The position numbers and the translations under genes were made by a program. Of a DNA stretch of 22,918 nucleotides, positions 14,667 to 22,278 are shown in pieces (the first letter of the stretch is position 1; every line of letters starts with the position of its first letter). The stretch lies in NCBI GenBank assembly GCA_005778045.1, contig SXKQ01000148.1:1-22918 (forward strand), in the 5' to 3' direction. A model generated the notes under the pieces. It searched no databases. It was not told the DNA's origin and saw only the letters and a program-made list of their open reading frames with translations. Origin of the DNA: Planctomycetia bacterium. Lineage in GTDB: Bacteria; Planctomycetota; UBA1135; GCA-002686595.

Positions 14667-15149
14667 ATGTCATCGCTGCCGCCGCCCGGTGCTCCTTCTG
14701 GCTTGCCGGGACTCCCAGCACTGCGTGCGCGCCTCGCCGCCGCCGGCATCGGCCCCTCGGCCCAGCGGCTCGCCATCGCCGAGGTGGTGCTCGCCACCGA
14801 CCGCCATCCCTGCGCGGAAGCCGTGCTGGCGGCGGTGTCCGCGCGCCTGCCGAGCATCTCGCGCGCCACGGTCTACGCCAGCCTGGCGCTGTTCGCCGAG
14901 CGCGGGCTCCTGCGCGAGCTGGCGCTCGAGGAGGGCCGCGTGGTGTACGACCCCAAGCTCGAGCCCCACCACCACTTCATCGACGACGCAACCGGCGCGA
15001 TCGTCGACGTGCCGTGGGATGCGCTCGCGGTGCGCGGCGTGCCCGCGCTGCCCGGCGTCGACGTGCGCGCATACGAGGTCGTCCTGCGCGGCTCGCTCCG
15101 CGCGGACAACCGTTGTTCCTCTCCTCCCACCCACCACCCGCGAGCCTGA
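14667..15149 (+). CDS. Fur/PerR-family transcriptional regulator
   Basis: 160 residues. It has an N-terminal winged helix (about 20-85: GIGPSAQRLAIAEVVL and SISRATVYASLALFAERG) and a C-terminal metal-binding part with DPKLEPHHHF (95-104). By alignment, the regulatory metal ligands of PerR-type proteins are kept (His47, Asp95, His101, His103, Asp114). The CxxC that normally follows HHHF and holds structural zinc is absent (here DDAT, 107-109 region). Its gene lies 2 bp before ahpC, so it most likely senses peroxide and controls ahpC-ahpD and itself; a PerR-like role is inferred from this context rather than from residues that separate PerR from Fur. The start has no Shine-Dalgarno sequence but overlaps a possible operator. 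Confidence 0.85.
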   Translation: MSSLPPPGAPSGLPGLPALRARLAAAGIGPSAQRLAIAEVVLATDRHPCAEAVLAAVSARLPSISRATVYASLALFAERGLLRELALEEGRVVYDPKLEPHHHFIDDATGAIVDVPWDALAVRGVPALPGVDVRAYEVVLRGSLRADNRCSSPPTHHPRA

Positions 15150-15151
15150 CC

Positions 15152-15688
15152 ATGCTGACCATCGGAGACCGCCTCCCCGCCTTCCGCCTGCAAGCCGCCG
15201 TGTCCCTCGAGAAAGGCCAGGAATTTGCCGAGCTCACCCACGACAGCTACCCCGGCAAGTGGCTCGTGCTGTTCGCGTGGCCGCTCGACTTCACCTTCGT
15301 TTGCCCGACGGAAATCGCCGAGTTCGGACGCCGCAACGCTGATTTCCGCGAGCGTGACGCGCAGTTGCTCGGCCTGTCCTGCGACTCGCAGTTCGTGCAC
15401 CTCGCGTGGCGCAAGGACCACGCGGACCTGAGGAACCTGCCCTACCCGATGCTCGCGGACCTCAGGCGCGAGCTGTGCGGCGCGCTCGGCATCCTGCACA
15501 AGGACGAGGGCATCCCGCTGCGCGCGACGTTCCTTGTCGATCCGCAGGGCGTGATCCGCTACGTGTCGGTGCACGACCTATCGGTGGGGCGCAACGTCGA
15601 CGAGGTGCTGCGCACGCTCGACGCGCTGCAGACAGACGAGCTGTGCCCCTGCAACTGGAAGCCGGGCCAGGCCACGCTCAAGGTCTAG
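15152..15688 (+). CDS. ahpC: AhpC-type 2-Cys peroxiredoxin
   Basis: 178 residues, cytoplasmic. It reduces hydrogen peroxide, alkyl hydroperoxides and probably peroxynitrite through the peroxidatic Cys51 in DFTFVCPTEIAEF. The end DELCPCNW carries Cys165 and Cys167, the two-cysteine arrangement of mycobacterial AhpC (Cys174 and Cys176 there), in contrast to the single resolving Cys of enterobacterial AhpC. The length is slightly short for the family, mainly at the N-terminus. The gene begins 2 bp after the regulator stop and ends 7 bp before ahpD. Mycobacterial AhpC is recharged by AhpD, so these two genes form a working pair. Confidence 0.95.
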   Translation: MLTIGDRLPAFRLQAAVSLEKGQEFAELTHDSYPGKWLVLFAWPLDFTFVCPTEIAEFGRRNADFRERDAQLLGLSCDSQFVHLAWRKDHADLRNLPYPMLADLRRELCGALGILHKDEGIPLRATFLVDPQGVIRYVSVHDLSVGRNVDEVLRTLDALQTDELCPCNWKPGQATLKV

Positions 15689-15695
15689 GCGCGCG

Positions 15696-16253
15696 ATGGA
15701 CGCCCTCGAAGCGCTGCGGACGGGCCTCCCAGAGGCCACCAAGGACATCCGCCTGAACCTCTCGAGCGTGCTCGCCGACGGCCCGCCGCTCGATCTCGAC
15801 CAGCGACTCGGCTGCGCCTACGCCGTGGCGCTCGCCACCGGCTCGGTCGAGCTCGCGCACGCCATCCGTGTCGAGGCGCAGGGCAAGGCCTCGCCCGCGG
15901 CGCTCGAGGACGCCACCGCGGCCGCCGCGCTGGCGGCCATGAACAATGTCTACTACCGCTTCCGCCACAAGGTGGGTAACGATGCTTACGCACAGCGCAG
16001 CCCGCGCCTGCGCATGAATCGACTCGCGCAGACGGCCGGTCCGCGGACCAGCATGGAGCTCTACGTCCTCGCCGTCAGCGCCTACAACGACTGCGAGACC
16101 TGCGTGCAGGCTCACGAGCGGCTCGTGCGCGAAGGCGGGCTCGGCGAGGACGCCGTCCACGAGGCCGTGCGCATCGCCGCGGTCGTCGCCGGGGTGGCCA
16201 CGGCCCTCGCGGCGGCGCGCGTCGAGCGCGCGAGCGCGTCCGAGCATCCCTAG
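15696..16253 (+). CDS. ahpD: AhpD alkylhydroperoxidase, reductant of AhpC
   Basis: 185 residues, all-alpha. The active-site pattern E-x11-CxxC-x3-H is complete: Glu121, Cys133, Cys136 and His140 (ELYVLAVSAYNDCETCVQAH), with the same spacing as mycobacterial AhpD. In mycobacteria AhpD passes electrons from lipoylated dihydrolipoamide acyltransferase and lipoamide dehydrogenase to AhpC; the same route is likely here but no partner gene is in view. The segment MNNVYYRFRH (82-91) is also typical. It follows ahpC by 7 bp and is the last clear gene of the unit. Confidence 0.95.
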   Translation: MDALEALRTGLPEATKDIRLNLSSVLADGPPLDLDQRLGCAYAVALATGSVELAHAIRVEAQGKASPAALEDATAAAALAAMNNVYYRFRHKVGNDAYAQRSPRLRMNRLAQTAGPRTSMELYVLAVSAYNDCETCVQAHERLVREGGLGEDAVHEAVRIAAVVAGVATALAAARVERASASEHP

Positions 16254-16264
16254 GGAAAGCAGCG

Positions 16265-16270
16265 AAGGAG
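16265..16270 (+). promoter_or_regulatory. Strong ribosome binding site of the small ORF
   Basis: AAGGAG sits 8 bp before the ATG at 16279. Most genes in this window lack such a site, so its presence supports translation of the short frame. Confidence 0.5.
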
Positions 16271-16278
16271 CCGTTCCG

Positions 16279-16488
16279 ATGGCCCGTATCACGCTGAAGC
16301 TGGCTGCTCGGCGTTCGGCACCGTTGGACAGGCCGCGCCCGCCTCGCGCATCGACGGGTACCCGTGCGATGTCGCGCGCAGCTCTCGGCGAGGAGCAAAG
16401 CGACATCGACACCGCCGACCTGCTGACAGCGATGCCGCAGCAGCACGAGAAGCACGGCTGGCTCCTGCGGGCCACGCTCGGCGTCTAG
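16279..16488 (+). CDS. Small hypothetical protein downstream of ahpD
   Basis: 69 residues, not recognised. The support is an AAGGAG ribosome binding site at good spacing, position 25 bp after ahpD on the same strand, and mostly G/C third codon positions in the second half. The N-terminal half is basic and Pro/Arg-rich (about 1-35), and the C-terminal half is mixed and ends WLLRATLGV. No signal peptide or membrane helix is seen. It could be a small fourth member of the peroxide operon or a chance frame; third-position bias in the first half is weaker than in neighbouring genes. Confidence 0.4.
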   Translation: MARITLKLAARRSAPLDRPRPPRASTGTRAMSRAALGEEQSDIDTADLLTAMPQQHEKHGWLLRATLGV

Positions 16489-16554
16489 CTCTCGGAGAGG
16501 CCCGCGGCCGCGATGCTGCAGCAGCCAAGGCCGGTCGTGTCGAGCGAGCGCCCA

Positions 16555-16572
16555 TCGGGCAGTCCCGCCCGA
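16555..16572 (+). terminator. Weak hairpin before the cytochrome gene
   Basis: TCGGGC-AGTCCC-GCCCGA forms a 6-bp stem with a 6-base loop. There is no T-run after it, so it is at best a weak or factor-dependent terminator of the ahpC-ahpD unit. Confidence 0.2.
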
Positions 16573-16631
16573 AGCTGTGCGTGTGCCGCATGACTTCCGT
16601 GACAGCTGTCGAGTACCTTTGCGCGGCGAAC

Positions 16632-17651
16632 ATGACGCTCCGCACGCCGCTCGCCCTCGTCTCTCTCGTGGCGCTGTCCGCGACGCTCGTCGCGGCGGGC
16701 GTGGCGCTGCGGGACCGTGCGCCGTGGCCTCTCCGGCCCCCGGCCCCGGTACCGGACGGCCGACCCGACAAGCTCGCTCACGCCAGCTCCATCGCGTGCG
16801 CGGAGTGCCACGCCGCGCAGGTCGAGGAGTGGGCCGGCACGACCCACGCGCTCGCGTGGGAGAACGAGCCGTACCAGGAGGACCTCGAAGGTCGCAAGAA
16901 GGCCGAGAGCTGCCACGGCTGCCACGCGCCGGTCGCGCTGCACGGCGCCGACGATGCGCTGCTCGCGGGCAAGCCCGAGGCGCGCAAGGACGCGCGGCAC
17001 CTCGGTGTCTCGTGCGAGAGCTGTCACCTCGCGACGGATGGTGCCCTGCTGGGGCCGACGGGCGCCGCCACGGACAAGCACGCGACGCGCAAGGGCGCGA
17101 GCTTCTCGGGCTCGGGATCGAATGCGCTGTGCGCGAGCTGCCATCGCACCACGGTGGGGCCGGTGATCGGCCTCGCGCGCGATTTCGAGCAGTCCAAGGC
17201 CGCGGAGGAGGGTGCGACCTGCGTCAGCTGCCACATGGCGCCGCGCGCGGAGGTCTCGCACGACGGCGGCATGCGCGTCGTGCGCAGCCACGCACTGCAG
17301 ACACCGCGAGACCCCTACTTCCTCGCGCTCGGCTTCGAGCTCGAGCTCGAGCTCGACCCGCTCGGCGCGCAACTGCGGGTGCGCAACCGCGCTGGACATC
17401 GCATTCCGGGCCTGATCGGCCGCGAGATCCAGTTCGTGGCGACCGCCCTCGATGCCTCGGGCTCCGCGCTCGGGGCCGAGACGCTCGCGCTCACCACCGA
17501 GAGCTACCTGCCCGTCGACGAAGATGCGGTGCTCGCGCTCCCAGTGCGCACGGCGCGCGTGCGCGTGCTCGGTCGCCACCACGACCCGCGCCTCGCGAAG
17601 CCCGTGACCTTCCTCGAGTGCGAGCTCGAGCCCGACCGAGAGCAGCGCTAG
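16632..17651 (+). CDS. Exported five-heme cytochrome c
   Basis: 339 residues from the ATG at 16632, chosen because it begins an uncleaved or cleaved signal segment (MTLRTPLALVSLVALSATLV). Five CxxCH heme sites are present: CAECH 56-60, CHGCH 94-98, CESCH 128-132, CASCH 167-171 and CVSCH 197-201. The region resembles the cytochrome c554 / multiheme group found in planctomycetes and delta-proteobacteria, with the motif THALAW (71-76) offering a further His. The last 110 residues form a beta-rich part with NRAGHRIPG, seen in other multiheme proteins of this group. It probably transfers electrons outside the cytoplasmic membrane; donor and acceptor are unknown. The vWA gene follows after 17 bp. 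The bases around 17336-17355 are a short GAGCTC repeat encoding alternating Glu and Leu. Confidence 0.88.
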   Translation: MTLRTPLALVSLVALSATLVAAGVALRDRAPWPLRPPAPVPDGRPDKLAHASSIACAECHAAQVEEWAGTTHALAWENEPYQEDLEGRKKAESCHGCHAPVALHGADDALLAGKPEARKDARHLGVSCESCHLATDGALLGPTGAATDKHATRKGASFSGSGSNALCASCHRTTVGPVIGLARDFEQSKAAEEGATCVSCHMAPRAEVSHDGGMRVVRSHALQTPRDPYFLALGFELELELDPLGAQLRVRNRAGHRIPGLIGREIQFVATALDASGSALGAETLALTTESYLPVDEDAVLALPVRTARVRVLGRHHDPRLAKPVTFLECELEPDREQR

Positions 17652-17668
17652 CGCGCAGCCCCGCTCCC

Positions 17669-19213
17669 GTGTCGCACCTTCTCTGCTCGCTGCTCCTCCT
17701 CATCGGCCTCGCCGGCGCGGCGCGCTCACAGTCGGGCAGCGAGGATTCCGTAGCGCGCGCGCAGGCGTGGCTCGCGCGCGCGAGCCGGCCGACGCTCGCG
17801 CTGTCCGACGACGAGGTGCTGCAGCTCGAGCGCTGGCTCGACGACCTGCGGCTCGTGCAGGTGATCCAGCCGGAGCGACGCACGACCGTGTTCGCGCTGC
17901 TGCTCGACCTGTCCGCGCTCGATCCCGGGGAGAGCCCGCCGCCGGCACTGCAGACGCCGTGGCAGCGCATGCGCGTCGGGCGCTCCGCCTTCGCCTCGCT
18001 CGGGCCGGCCCTCGACCTCTCGAAGGACGGGGCGACCCAGCGCTGGCTCGCGCGCGAGGTGCTCGCCCGCGGCGAGAGCGCGGCCCGCGCCCGGCGCATC
18101 GAGGCGCTCGAGTGCCTCGCGGGCCGTCGCGAGCAGGAGACACTCTCGGGGCTGCTGCACTGCGCCAGCGCTGCGGACGCGCAGGTGCGCGAGCTCGCGA
18201 TGCGCGCGCTCGTCGGCTGGCCGGACGACGGCGTGCACCTGTTCATGCTCGCGCAACTCGCGAAAAACGTGCGCCAGCCGGGCTGGGTCAACGTTGCGCT
18301 CGTGCGCCAGCACTTCCAGTCGCTCGAGCGGCTCGGGACGGGTCGCGCGGCGCAGGCCGTGGTGGCCTTCGTGCGTCCGGCGCTGGTCTCGACGAACTGG
18401 CGCGACACCGTGCGCGCGCTGCCCTTGCTCGCGCGCATCGACGACACCCTCGCCGTGCCATTGCTGATCGAGAGCCTCGGCTTGTGGGTCGCGCGGCGCG
18501 AGGCCGGCGGCGGCTCGCGGCGGGTCGAGGCGGAGTTCGTGGCCGAGCTGCAGCGTCGCTCGGGGCGCACCATGGGCCCCTTCCCGGAGCGCTGGTCCCT
18601 GTGGTGGCGCGCCCGCAGCTCCGGCACGCTGGTCGATGGTCCCGGGGAGGTCGAGGCTCCGACCTCACGGGCGGGCTTCTACGGCCTGCGCCCGGAGACC
18701 GACCGGGTCACGTTCCTGATCGACGCCTCGGGCTCCATGAATCAGGCCGTGTCCGAGGGCGTCACGCGCTACGCCCAGGCGCTCGAGCAACTCGTCGGCT
18801 TCCTCGGGGGGCTCGAGCCGTGGGCGCGCTTCCGAGTGGTGCTGTTCGACACCAACCTGCGCGTCTGGAAGGACAGCCTGCAGCCCGCTAACCGCAGCTC
18901 GATCGAGGCCGCGGAGCGCTGGGTGGCCTACCAGCGCCCGGACGGAGGCACCTACCTGCGCCCCGGCGTGGAGACTTGCCTCAAGGTCGGATTGGACGGA
19001 CGAATCGACCTCAAGGCCCTCGAGGAGGACACGGTCATCGTGCTGTGCGACGGCGAGACAGCCGAGGGTCGCGGCTGGGTGTGGCCCTGGTGGCGGGAGG
19101 TGGCTGAGGAATCCTGCGTGCGCTTCCACTGCGTGCAGCTCGGCGGAGGCGGCAACGGCACGCTCGAGGCGCTGGCCGAGGTCTCCGGGGGCAAGTTCGT
19201 ACGCGTCCCCTAA
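17669..19213 (+). CDS. Secreted von Willebrand factor A protein with HEAT-like region
   Basis: 514 residues from a GTG at 17669, the start that directly gives a signal peptide (SHLLCSLLLLIGLAGAARSQ). Residues about 130-300 are a run of amphipathic helices with HEAT-like character (for example QVRELAMRALVGWP, and TLAVPLLIESLGLW). The vWA domain starts near 345 with the complete MIDAS motif DASGSM (Asp352, Ser354, Ser356), a metal-dependent adhesion site, and goes on with TVIVLCDGETAEG, the third MIDAS segment. It should act outside the cytoplasmic membrane in protein-protein binding. The cytochrome gene lies 17 bp upstream, so the two may work together. The function is not known. Confidence 0.85.
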   Translation: MSHLLCSLLLLIGLAGAARSQSGSEDSVARAQAWLARASRPTLALSDDEVLQLERWLDDLRLVQVIQPERRTTVFALLLDLSALDPGESPPPALQTPWQRMRVGRSAFASLGPALDLSKDGATQRWLAREVLARGESAARARRIEALECLAGRREQETLSGLLHCASAADAQVRELAMRALVGWPDDGVHLFMLAQLAKNVRQPGWVNVALVRQHFQSLERLGTGRAAQAVVAFVRPALVSTNWRDTVRALPLLARIDDTLAVPLLIESLGLWVARREAGGGSRRVEAEFVAELQRRSGRTMGPFPERWSLWWRARSSGTLVDGPGEVEAPTSRAGFYGLRPETDRVTFLIDASGSMNQAVSEGVTRYAQALEQLVGFLGGLEPWARFRVVLFDTNLRVWKDSLQPANRSSIEAAERWVAYQRPDGGTYLRPGVETCLKVGLDGRIDLKALEEDTVIVLCDGETAEGRGWVWPWWREVAEESCVRFHCVQLGGGGNGTLEALAEVSGGKFVRVP

Positions 19214-19491
19214 CCGCTCGGCGCGGGGCCGCGGACCTCGCGCCCGCGAGCGCGAGCGCGAAGCGTCCCGGCAATTCCATCGGCCCGGGCGCGCCGCTAT
19301 GCTTTCGGCCCCGAGGTATCGACGGCAGAGGCCCGAGTGGACCTTCCGCGGTCGGTTCTTCCCACAGCCCCATACCCCGCCCTGACCGGCGTCCGCAGGC
19401 CTCCCCCCCAAGGCCAAGGCGATCGGTACGGGTGCACCCCCGCGAGCGCAGAGCCCACCGCTGGTGGCGGCCGCGCGCCCGCGCAGAAGCG
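19214..19491 (+). other. Leader/promoter region of the nuo operon
   Basis: These 278 bp hold a GC-rich inverted repeat after the vWA stop (CTCGC 19237-19241 / GCGAG 19246-19250) that may help end upstream transcription, and TATGCT at 19298-19303 as a -10 candidate. The remaining 190 bp to nuoA contain only Arg/Pro-rich shadow frames. No riboswitch or other structure is recognised. Confidence 0.4.
19298..19303 (+). promoter_or_regulatory. Candidate -10 element for the nuo operon
   Basis: TATGCT follows one of the few AT-richer patches in the gap (GCAATTCCAT, 19271-19280). It is the same hexamer found before the sigma factor gene. The -35 region (TTCCAT at 17 bp) is far from consensus, and the leader would be about 180 nt. 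Confidence 0.3.
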
Positions 19492-19866
19492 ATGCTCCAG
19501 AACTACGCCCCGATCCTGATCCTCGCGCTGGCCGTCGCGGGGTTCGCGATCGCGAACCTGATCATCTCAGACGTGCTCGGCAAGAAGCGCCGCGCCATCG
19601 GCAAGGCCGACGCCTACGAGTCGGGCATGGATCCACAGGGCAGCGCGCGCGTGCGCCTGTCGATCCACTTTTACCTCATCGCGGTGCTGTTCATCCTGTT
19701 CGACGTCGAGTCGATCTTCCTGATCCCGTGGGCCGCCACGGTGCGCTCGCTCTCCGCACAGGGTCTGGGACCAGTGATGTTCTTCGAGGTGCTGGCCTTC
19801 GTCGGCGTGCTCGCCGTGGGCCTCGCCTATGTCTGGCGCAAGGGAGGTCTCGAATGGGATCGCTGA
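19492..19866 (+). CDS. nuoA: NADH:quinone oxidoreductase subunit A
   Basis: 124 residues, membrane arm of complex I. Three transmembrane helices are visible (about 7-27, 62-82 and 93-115). The conserved loop [20 protein letters not shown] with the invariant Glu-Ser-Gly and the helix [20 protein letters not shown] are diagnostic. The ATG at 19492 gives the usual length; an earlier in-frame GTG adds only Arg/Trp-rich residues. It is the first gene of the operon and its last 13 bp overlap nuoB. Confidence 0.96.
   Translation: MLQNYAPILILALAVAGFAIANLIISDVLGKKRRAIGKADAYESGMDPQGSARVRLSIHFYLIAVLFILFDVESIFLIPWAATVRSLSAQGLGPVMFFEVLAFVGVLAVGLAYVWRKGGLEWDR
19841..19847 (+). promoter_or_regulatory. Ribosome binding site of nuoB
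   Basis: AGGGAGG inside the end of nuoA lies 6 bp before the ATG at 19854 and fixes that start, which overlaps nuoA by 13 bp. Confidence 0.75.
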
Positions 19867-20519
19867 AGCCTGTCGGTCCGGAGAGCAACGAGCAGCAAGG
19901 CTCGGGCTTCTTCGCGACGCGCGCGGATTTTCTGATCAACTGGGGCCGCAAGAACAGCCTGTGGCCGATGCCCTTGGGCCTCTCGTGCTGCGGCATCGAG
20001 CTCATGGGCCTGCTCGGGCCCAAGTTCGACCTCGCGCGCTTCGGCGCCGAGGCCGCGCGCTTCACGCCGCGCCAGTGCGACCTCCTGATCGTCGCCGGCA
20101 CGCTGACGTGGAAGATGGCGCAGGCCGCGCGCACGATCTACGACCAGATGCCCGACCCGAAGTGGGTCGTGGCCATGGGCGTGTGCTCGAGTTCGGGCGG
20201 CATGTACGACAGCTACTCGGTCGTGCAGGGCATCGACTCGATCATGCCCGTCGACTTGTACGTGCCCGGCTGCCCGCCGCGCCCGGACGCGGTGATCGAC
20301 GCGGTGCTCAAGCTGCAGAAGAAGATCGAGCGCGAGGACCCGCTCGGCCGCCTCCTCGGCCCGGCGACCGCGCCGCGCCCCGAGGAGGGCACCGGCAAGC
20401 TCCTGTTCCAGCCCAACCAAGGGCTCCCGAAGGGCGCTTGGGACAAGCACGCCCACGATCCCAAGTCGCGCATGCCGCTCTCCGACCCGCTGCCGCGCAA
20501 GACGGAGGTCAAGCCGTGA
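19854..20519 (+). CDS. nuoB: NADH:quinone oxidoreductase subunit B
   Basis: 221 residues. It holds iron-sulfur cluster N2, the last cluster before quinone. All four ligands are present: the tandem Cys45-Cys46 (GLSCCGIEL), Cys111 (GVCSSSGG) and Cys140 (VPGCPPRPD). The protein is longer than most NuoB because of a C-terminal tail of about 45 residues (from about 175 on), hydrophilic and Pro/Lys-rich with [19 protein letters not shown]. The start is set by a strong Shine-Dalgarno site. It overlaps nuoC by 4 bp (GTGA). Confidence 0.97.
   Translation: MGSLKPVGPESNEQQGSGFFATRADFLINWGRKNSLWPMPLGLSCCGIELMGLLGPKFDLARFGAEAARFTPRQCDLLIVAGTLTWKMAQAARTIYDQMPDPKWVVAMGVCSSSGGMYDSYSVVQGIDSIMPVDLYVPGCPPRPDAVIDAVLKLQKKIEREDPLGRLLGPATAPRPEEGTGKLLFQPNQGLPKGAWDKHAHDPKSRMPLSDPLPRKTEVKP
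20504..20508 (+). promoter_or_regulatory. Ribosome binding site of nuoC
   Basis: GGAGG lies 7 bp before the GTG at 20516. It supports the GTG start that overlaps the nuoB stop. Confidence 0.7.
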
Positions 20520-21049
20520 GCGAGGCCATCGCCAACGCCGCGAATACCGCGGCCGCGCCGCGCTTCGTCGCCGCGCTCGGGGCGCTCCCCCACTGCATCT
20601 CGCAGTCGCCGGACGGACCGGTGATCGAGGTCGACCTCGCGAACCTGCACGTCGTGCTGGCGGCACTGCGCGACCGCGCGGGCTTCGAGATGTGCAGCTT
20701 CGTAACGTGCATCGACCACTATCCGCAGGAGCCGCGCTTCGTGCTGCACCACCAGCTGCTCTCGCTCGCGCACGACGACCGCGTGCGCGTGCGCTGTGTG
20801 CTGCCCGGCGAGAGCGCGCCCACCTGCACGGACCTGTGGCCGGGCGCGAACTACATGGAGCGCGAGTGCTTCGACATGTTCGGCGTGCGCTTCGAGGGCC
20901 ACCCCGACCTGCGCCGCTTGCTGATGCCCGAGGGCTACGACCACTACCCGCTCCGCAAGGAGTTCCCGCACCAAGGCATCGAACCCGATCGCCTGTACCG
21001 CGAGTGGGACCGCGCGCGTCGCGCGAGCTGGACGGAGGACGCCCAATGA
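20516..21049 (+). CDS. nuoC: NADH:quinone oxidoreductase subunit C (30 kDa type)
   Basis: 177 residues, peripheral arm of complex I. The family signature [20 protein letters not shown] (about 118-137) is followed by [17 protein letters not shown]. The N-terminal 20 residues are Ala/Asn-rich and probably disordered. It is a separate protein here and is not fused to NuoD, unlike in E. coli. It starts with GTG overlapping nuoB and ends in an ATGA overlap with nuoD. Confidence 0.96.
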   Translation: MSEAIANAANTAAAPRFVAALGALPHCISQSPDGPVIEVDLANLHVVLAALRDRAGFEMCSFVTCIDHYPQEPRFVLHHQLLSLAHDDRVRVRCVLPGESAPTCTDLWPGANYMERECFDMFGVRFEGHPDLRRLLMPEGYDHYPLRKEFPHQGIEPDRLYREWDRARRASWTEDAQ

Positions 21050-22278
21050 CGCTCACGAAGCAGGTCTTCGAGTACGTGCCCGCGCCGCCCCAGGGCGACG
21101 ACCCGCTGCACGGCGAGCTCTTGACGCTCAACATGGGGCCGCAGCACCCGGCGACCCACGGCGTGCTGCGCATCGTCGTCACGCTCGACGGCGAGCGCAT
21201 CGTCGAGTGCGATCCCGTGGTCGGCTACCTCCACCGCGGCAAGGAGAAGAGCGCCGAGTCGCTCGGCTGGCACAAGTTCTTCCCGCACACCGACCGCCTC
21301 GACTACGTGCAGCCGCTGATGAACAACGTCGGCTACGCGCTCGCGATCGAAAGGCTCGCCGGCCTCGAGGCACCGCCGCGCGCCCAAGTGATCCGCGTGC
21401 TCCTGATGGAGCTCTCGCGCATCATGGGGCACCTGATCTACCTCGGCACCCAGTCGATCGACCTCGGTGCCGTGACGATCTTCTTCTACGCCTTCAAGGA
21501 GCGCGAGAAGCTGTACGAGATCGTCGACGCCTACACCGGGCACCGCATGAACAACACCTACGTCCGCATCGGCGGGGTGTACGCGGACGTCGACGAGAAG
21601 GTCGAGCGCATCATCGAGGAGTTCCTCGTCGAGTTCCCCCAGGGCCTCGACGACATGGACAAGCTCTTGACGCGCAACCGCATCTGGAACGACCGCAATC
21701 GCGGCATCGGCGTGATCTCGCGCGAGGATGCACTCGCGATGTCGCTCACGGGCCCGGTGCTGCGCGGCTCGGGCGTGGAGTGGGACCTGCGCCGCGCGCA
21801 GCCCTACTGCGGCTACGAGAGCTACGACTTCGAGGTGCCGACGGGCGCGAGCGGCGACTGCTACGACCGCTACCTCGTGCGCCTCGAGGAGATGCGCCAG
21901 AGCTGCCGCATCGTGCGCCAGGCCCTCGATCGCCTCAAGACGATCAAAGGCGACGTGCTCGCCGAGGACCGGCGCTTCGTGCTGCCGCCCAAGGACCTCG
22001 TGCAAAAGTCGATGGAAGAACTGATCTTCCAGTTCAAGGTCGTGACCGACCTGCGCCTACCGAAGGGCCAGAGCTACCGCGGCATCGAGTCGTCGAAGGG
22101 CGAGCTCGGCTTCTTCGTGGCGAGCGACGGCAGCTCCAAGCCGCTGCGCTGCCACATCCGCGCGCCGGGCCTGATGAACATTCAGGCGCTTCCGATGCTG
22201 GCCAAGGGCCGGCTGTTCTCCGACATGGTCTCCCTGATCGGTTCCATGGACTTCGTCATGGGTGAGGTGGATCGCTGA
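21046..22278 (+). CDS. nuoD: NADH:quinone oxidoreductase subunit D (49 kDa type)
   Basis: 410 residues, the subunit that lines the quinone-binding cavity with NuoB. Diagnostic stretches are LNMGPQHPATHGVLRIV (28-44, with the quinone-site His-Gly loop), GYLHRGKEKSAE, and ESSKGELGFFVASDGS near the end. The length is typical. It starts in a 4-bp overlap with nuoC and its last base is shared with the nuoE start (TGATG), so the genes are translationally coupled. Confidence 0.97.
   Translation: MTLTKQVFEYVPAPPQGDDPLHGELLTLNMGPQHPATHGVLRIVVTLDGERIVECDPVVGYLHRGKEKSAESLGWHKFFPHTDRLDYVQPLMNNVGYALAIERLAGLEAPPRAQVIRVLLMELSRIMGHLIYLGTQSIDLGAVTIFFYAFKEREKLYEIVDAYTGHRMNNTYVRIGGVYADVDEKVERIIEEFLVEFPQGLDDMDKLLTRNRIWNDRNRGIGVISREDALAMSLTGPVLRGSGVEWDLRRAQPYCGYESYDFEVPTGASGDCYDRYLVRLEEMRQSCRIVRQALDRLKTIKGDVLAEDRRFVLPPKDLVQKSMEELIFQFKVVTDLRLPKGQSYRGIESSKGELGFFVASDGSSKPLRCHIRAPGLMNIQALPMLAKGRLFSDMVSLIGSMDFVMGEVDR

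Noticed and set aside
16601..16610. GACAGCTGTC palindrome before the cytochrome gene as an operator
   Set aside because: A perfect 10-bp palindrome is too short and too likely by chance to support a regulator site alone.
20944..22005. Minus-strand frame of about 350 codons opposite nuoD
   Set aside because: Val/Arg/Ala/His-rich shadow of a certain complex I gene.
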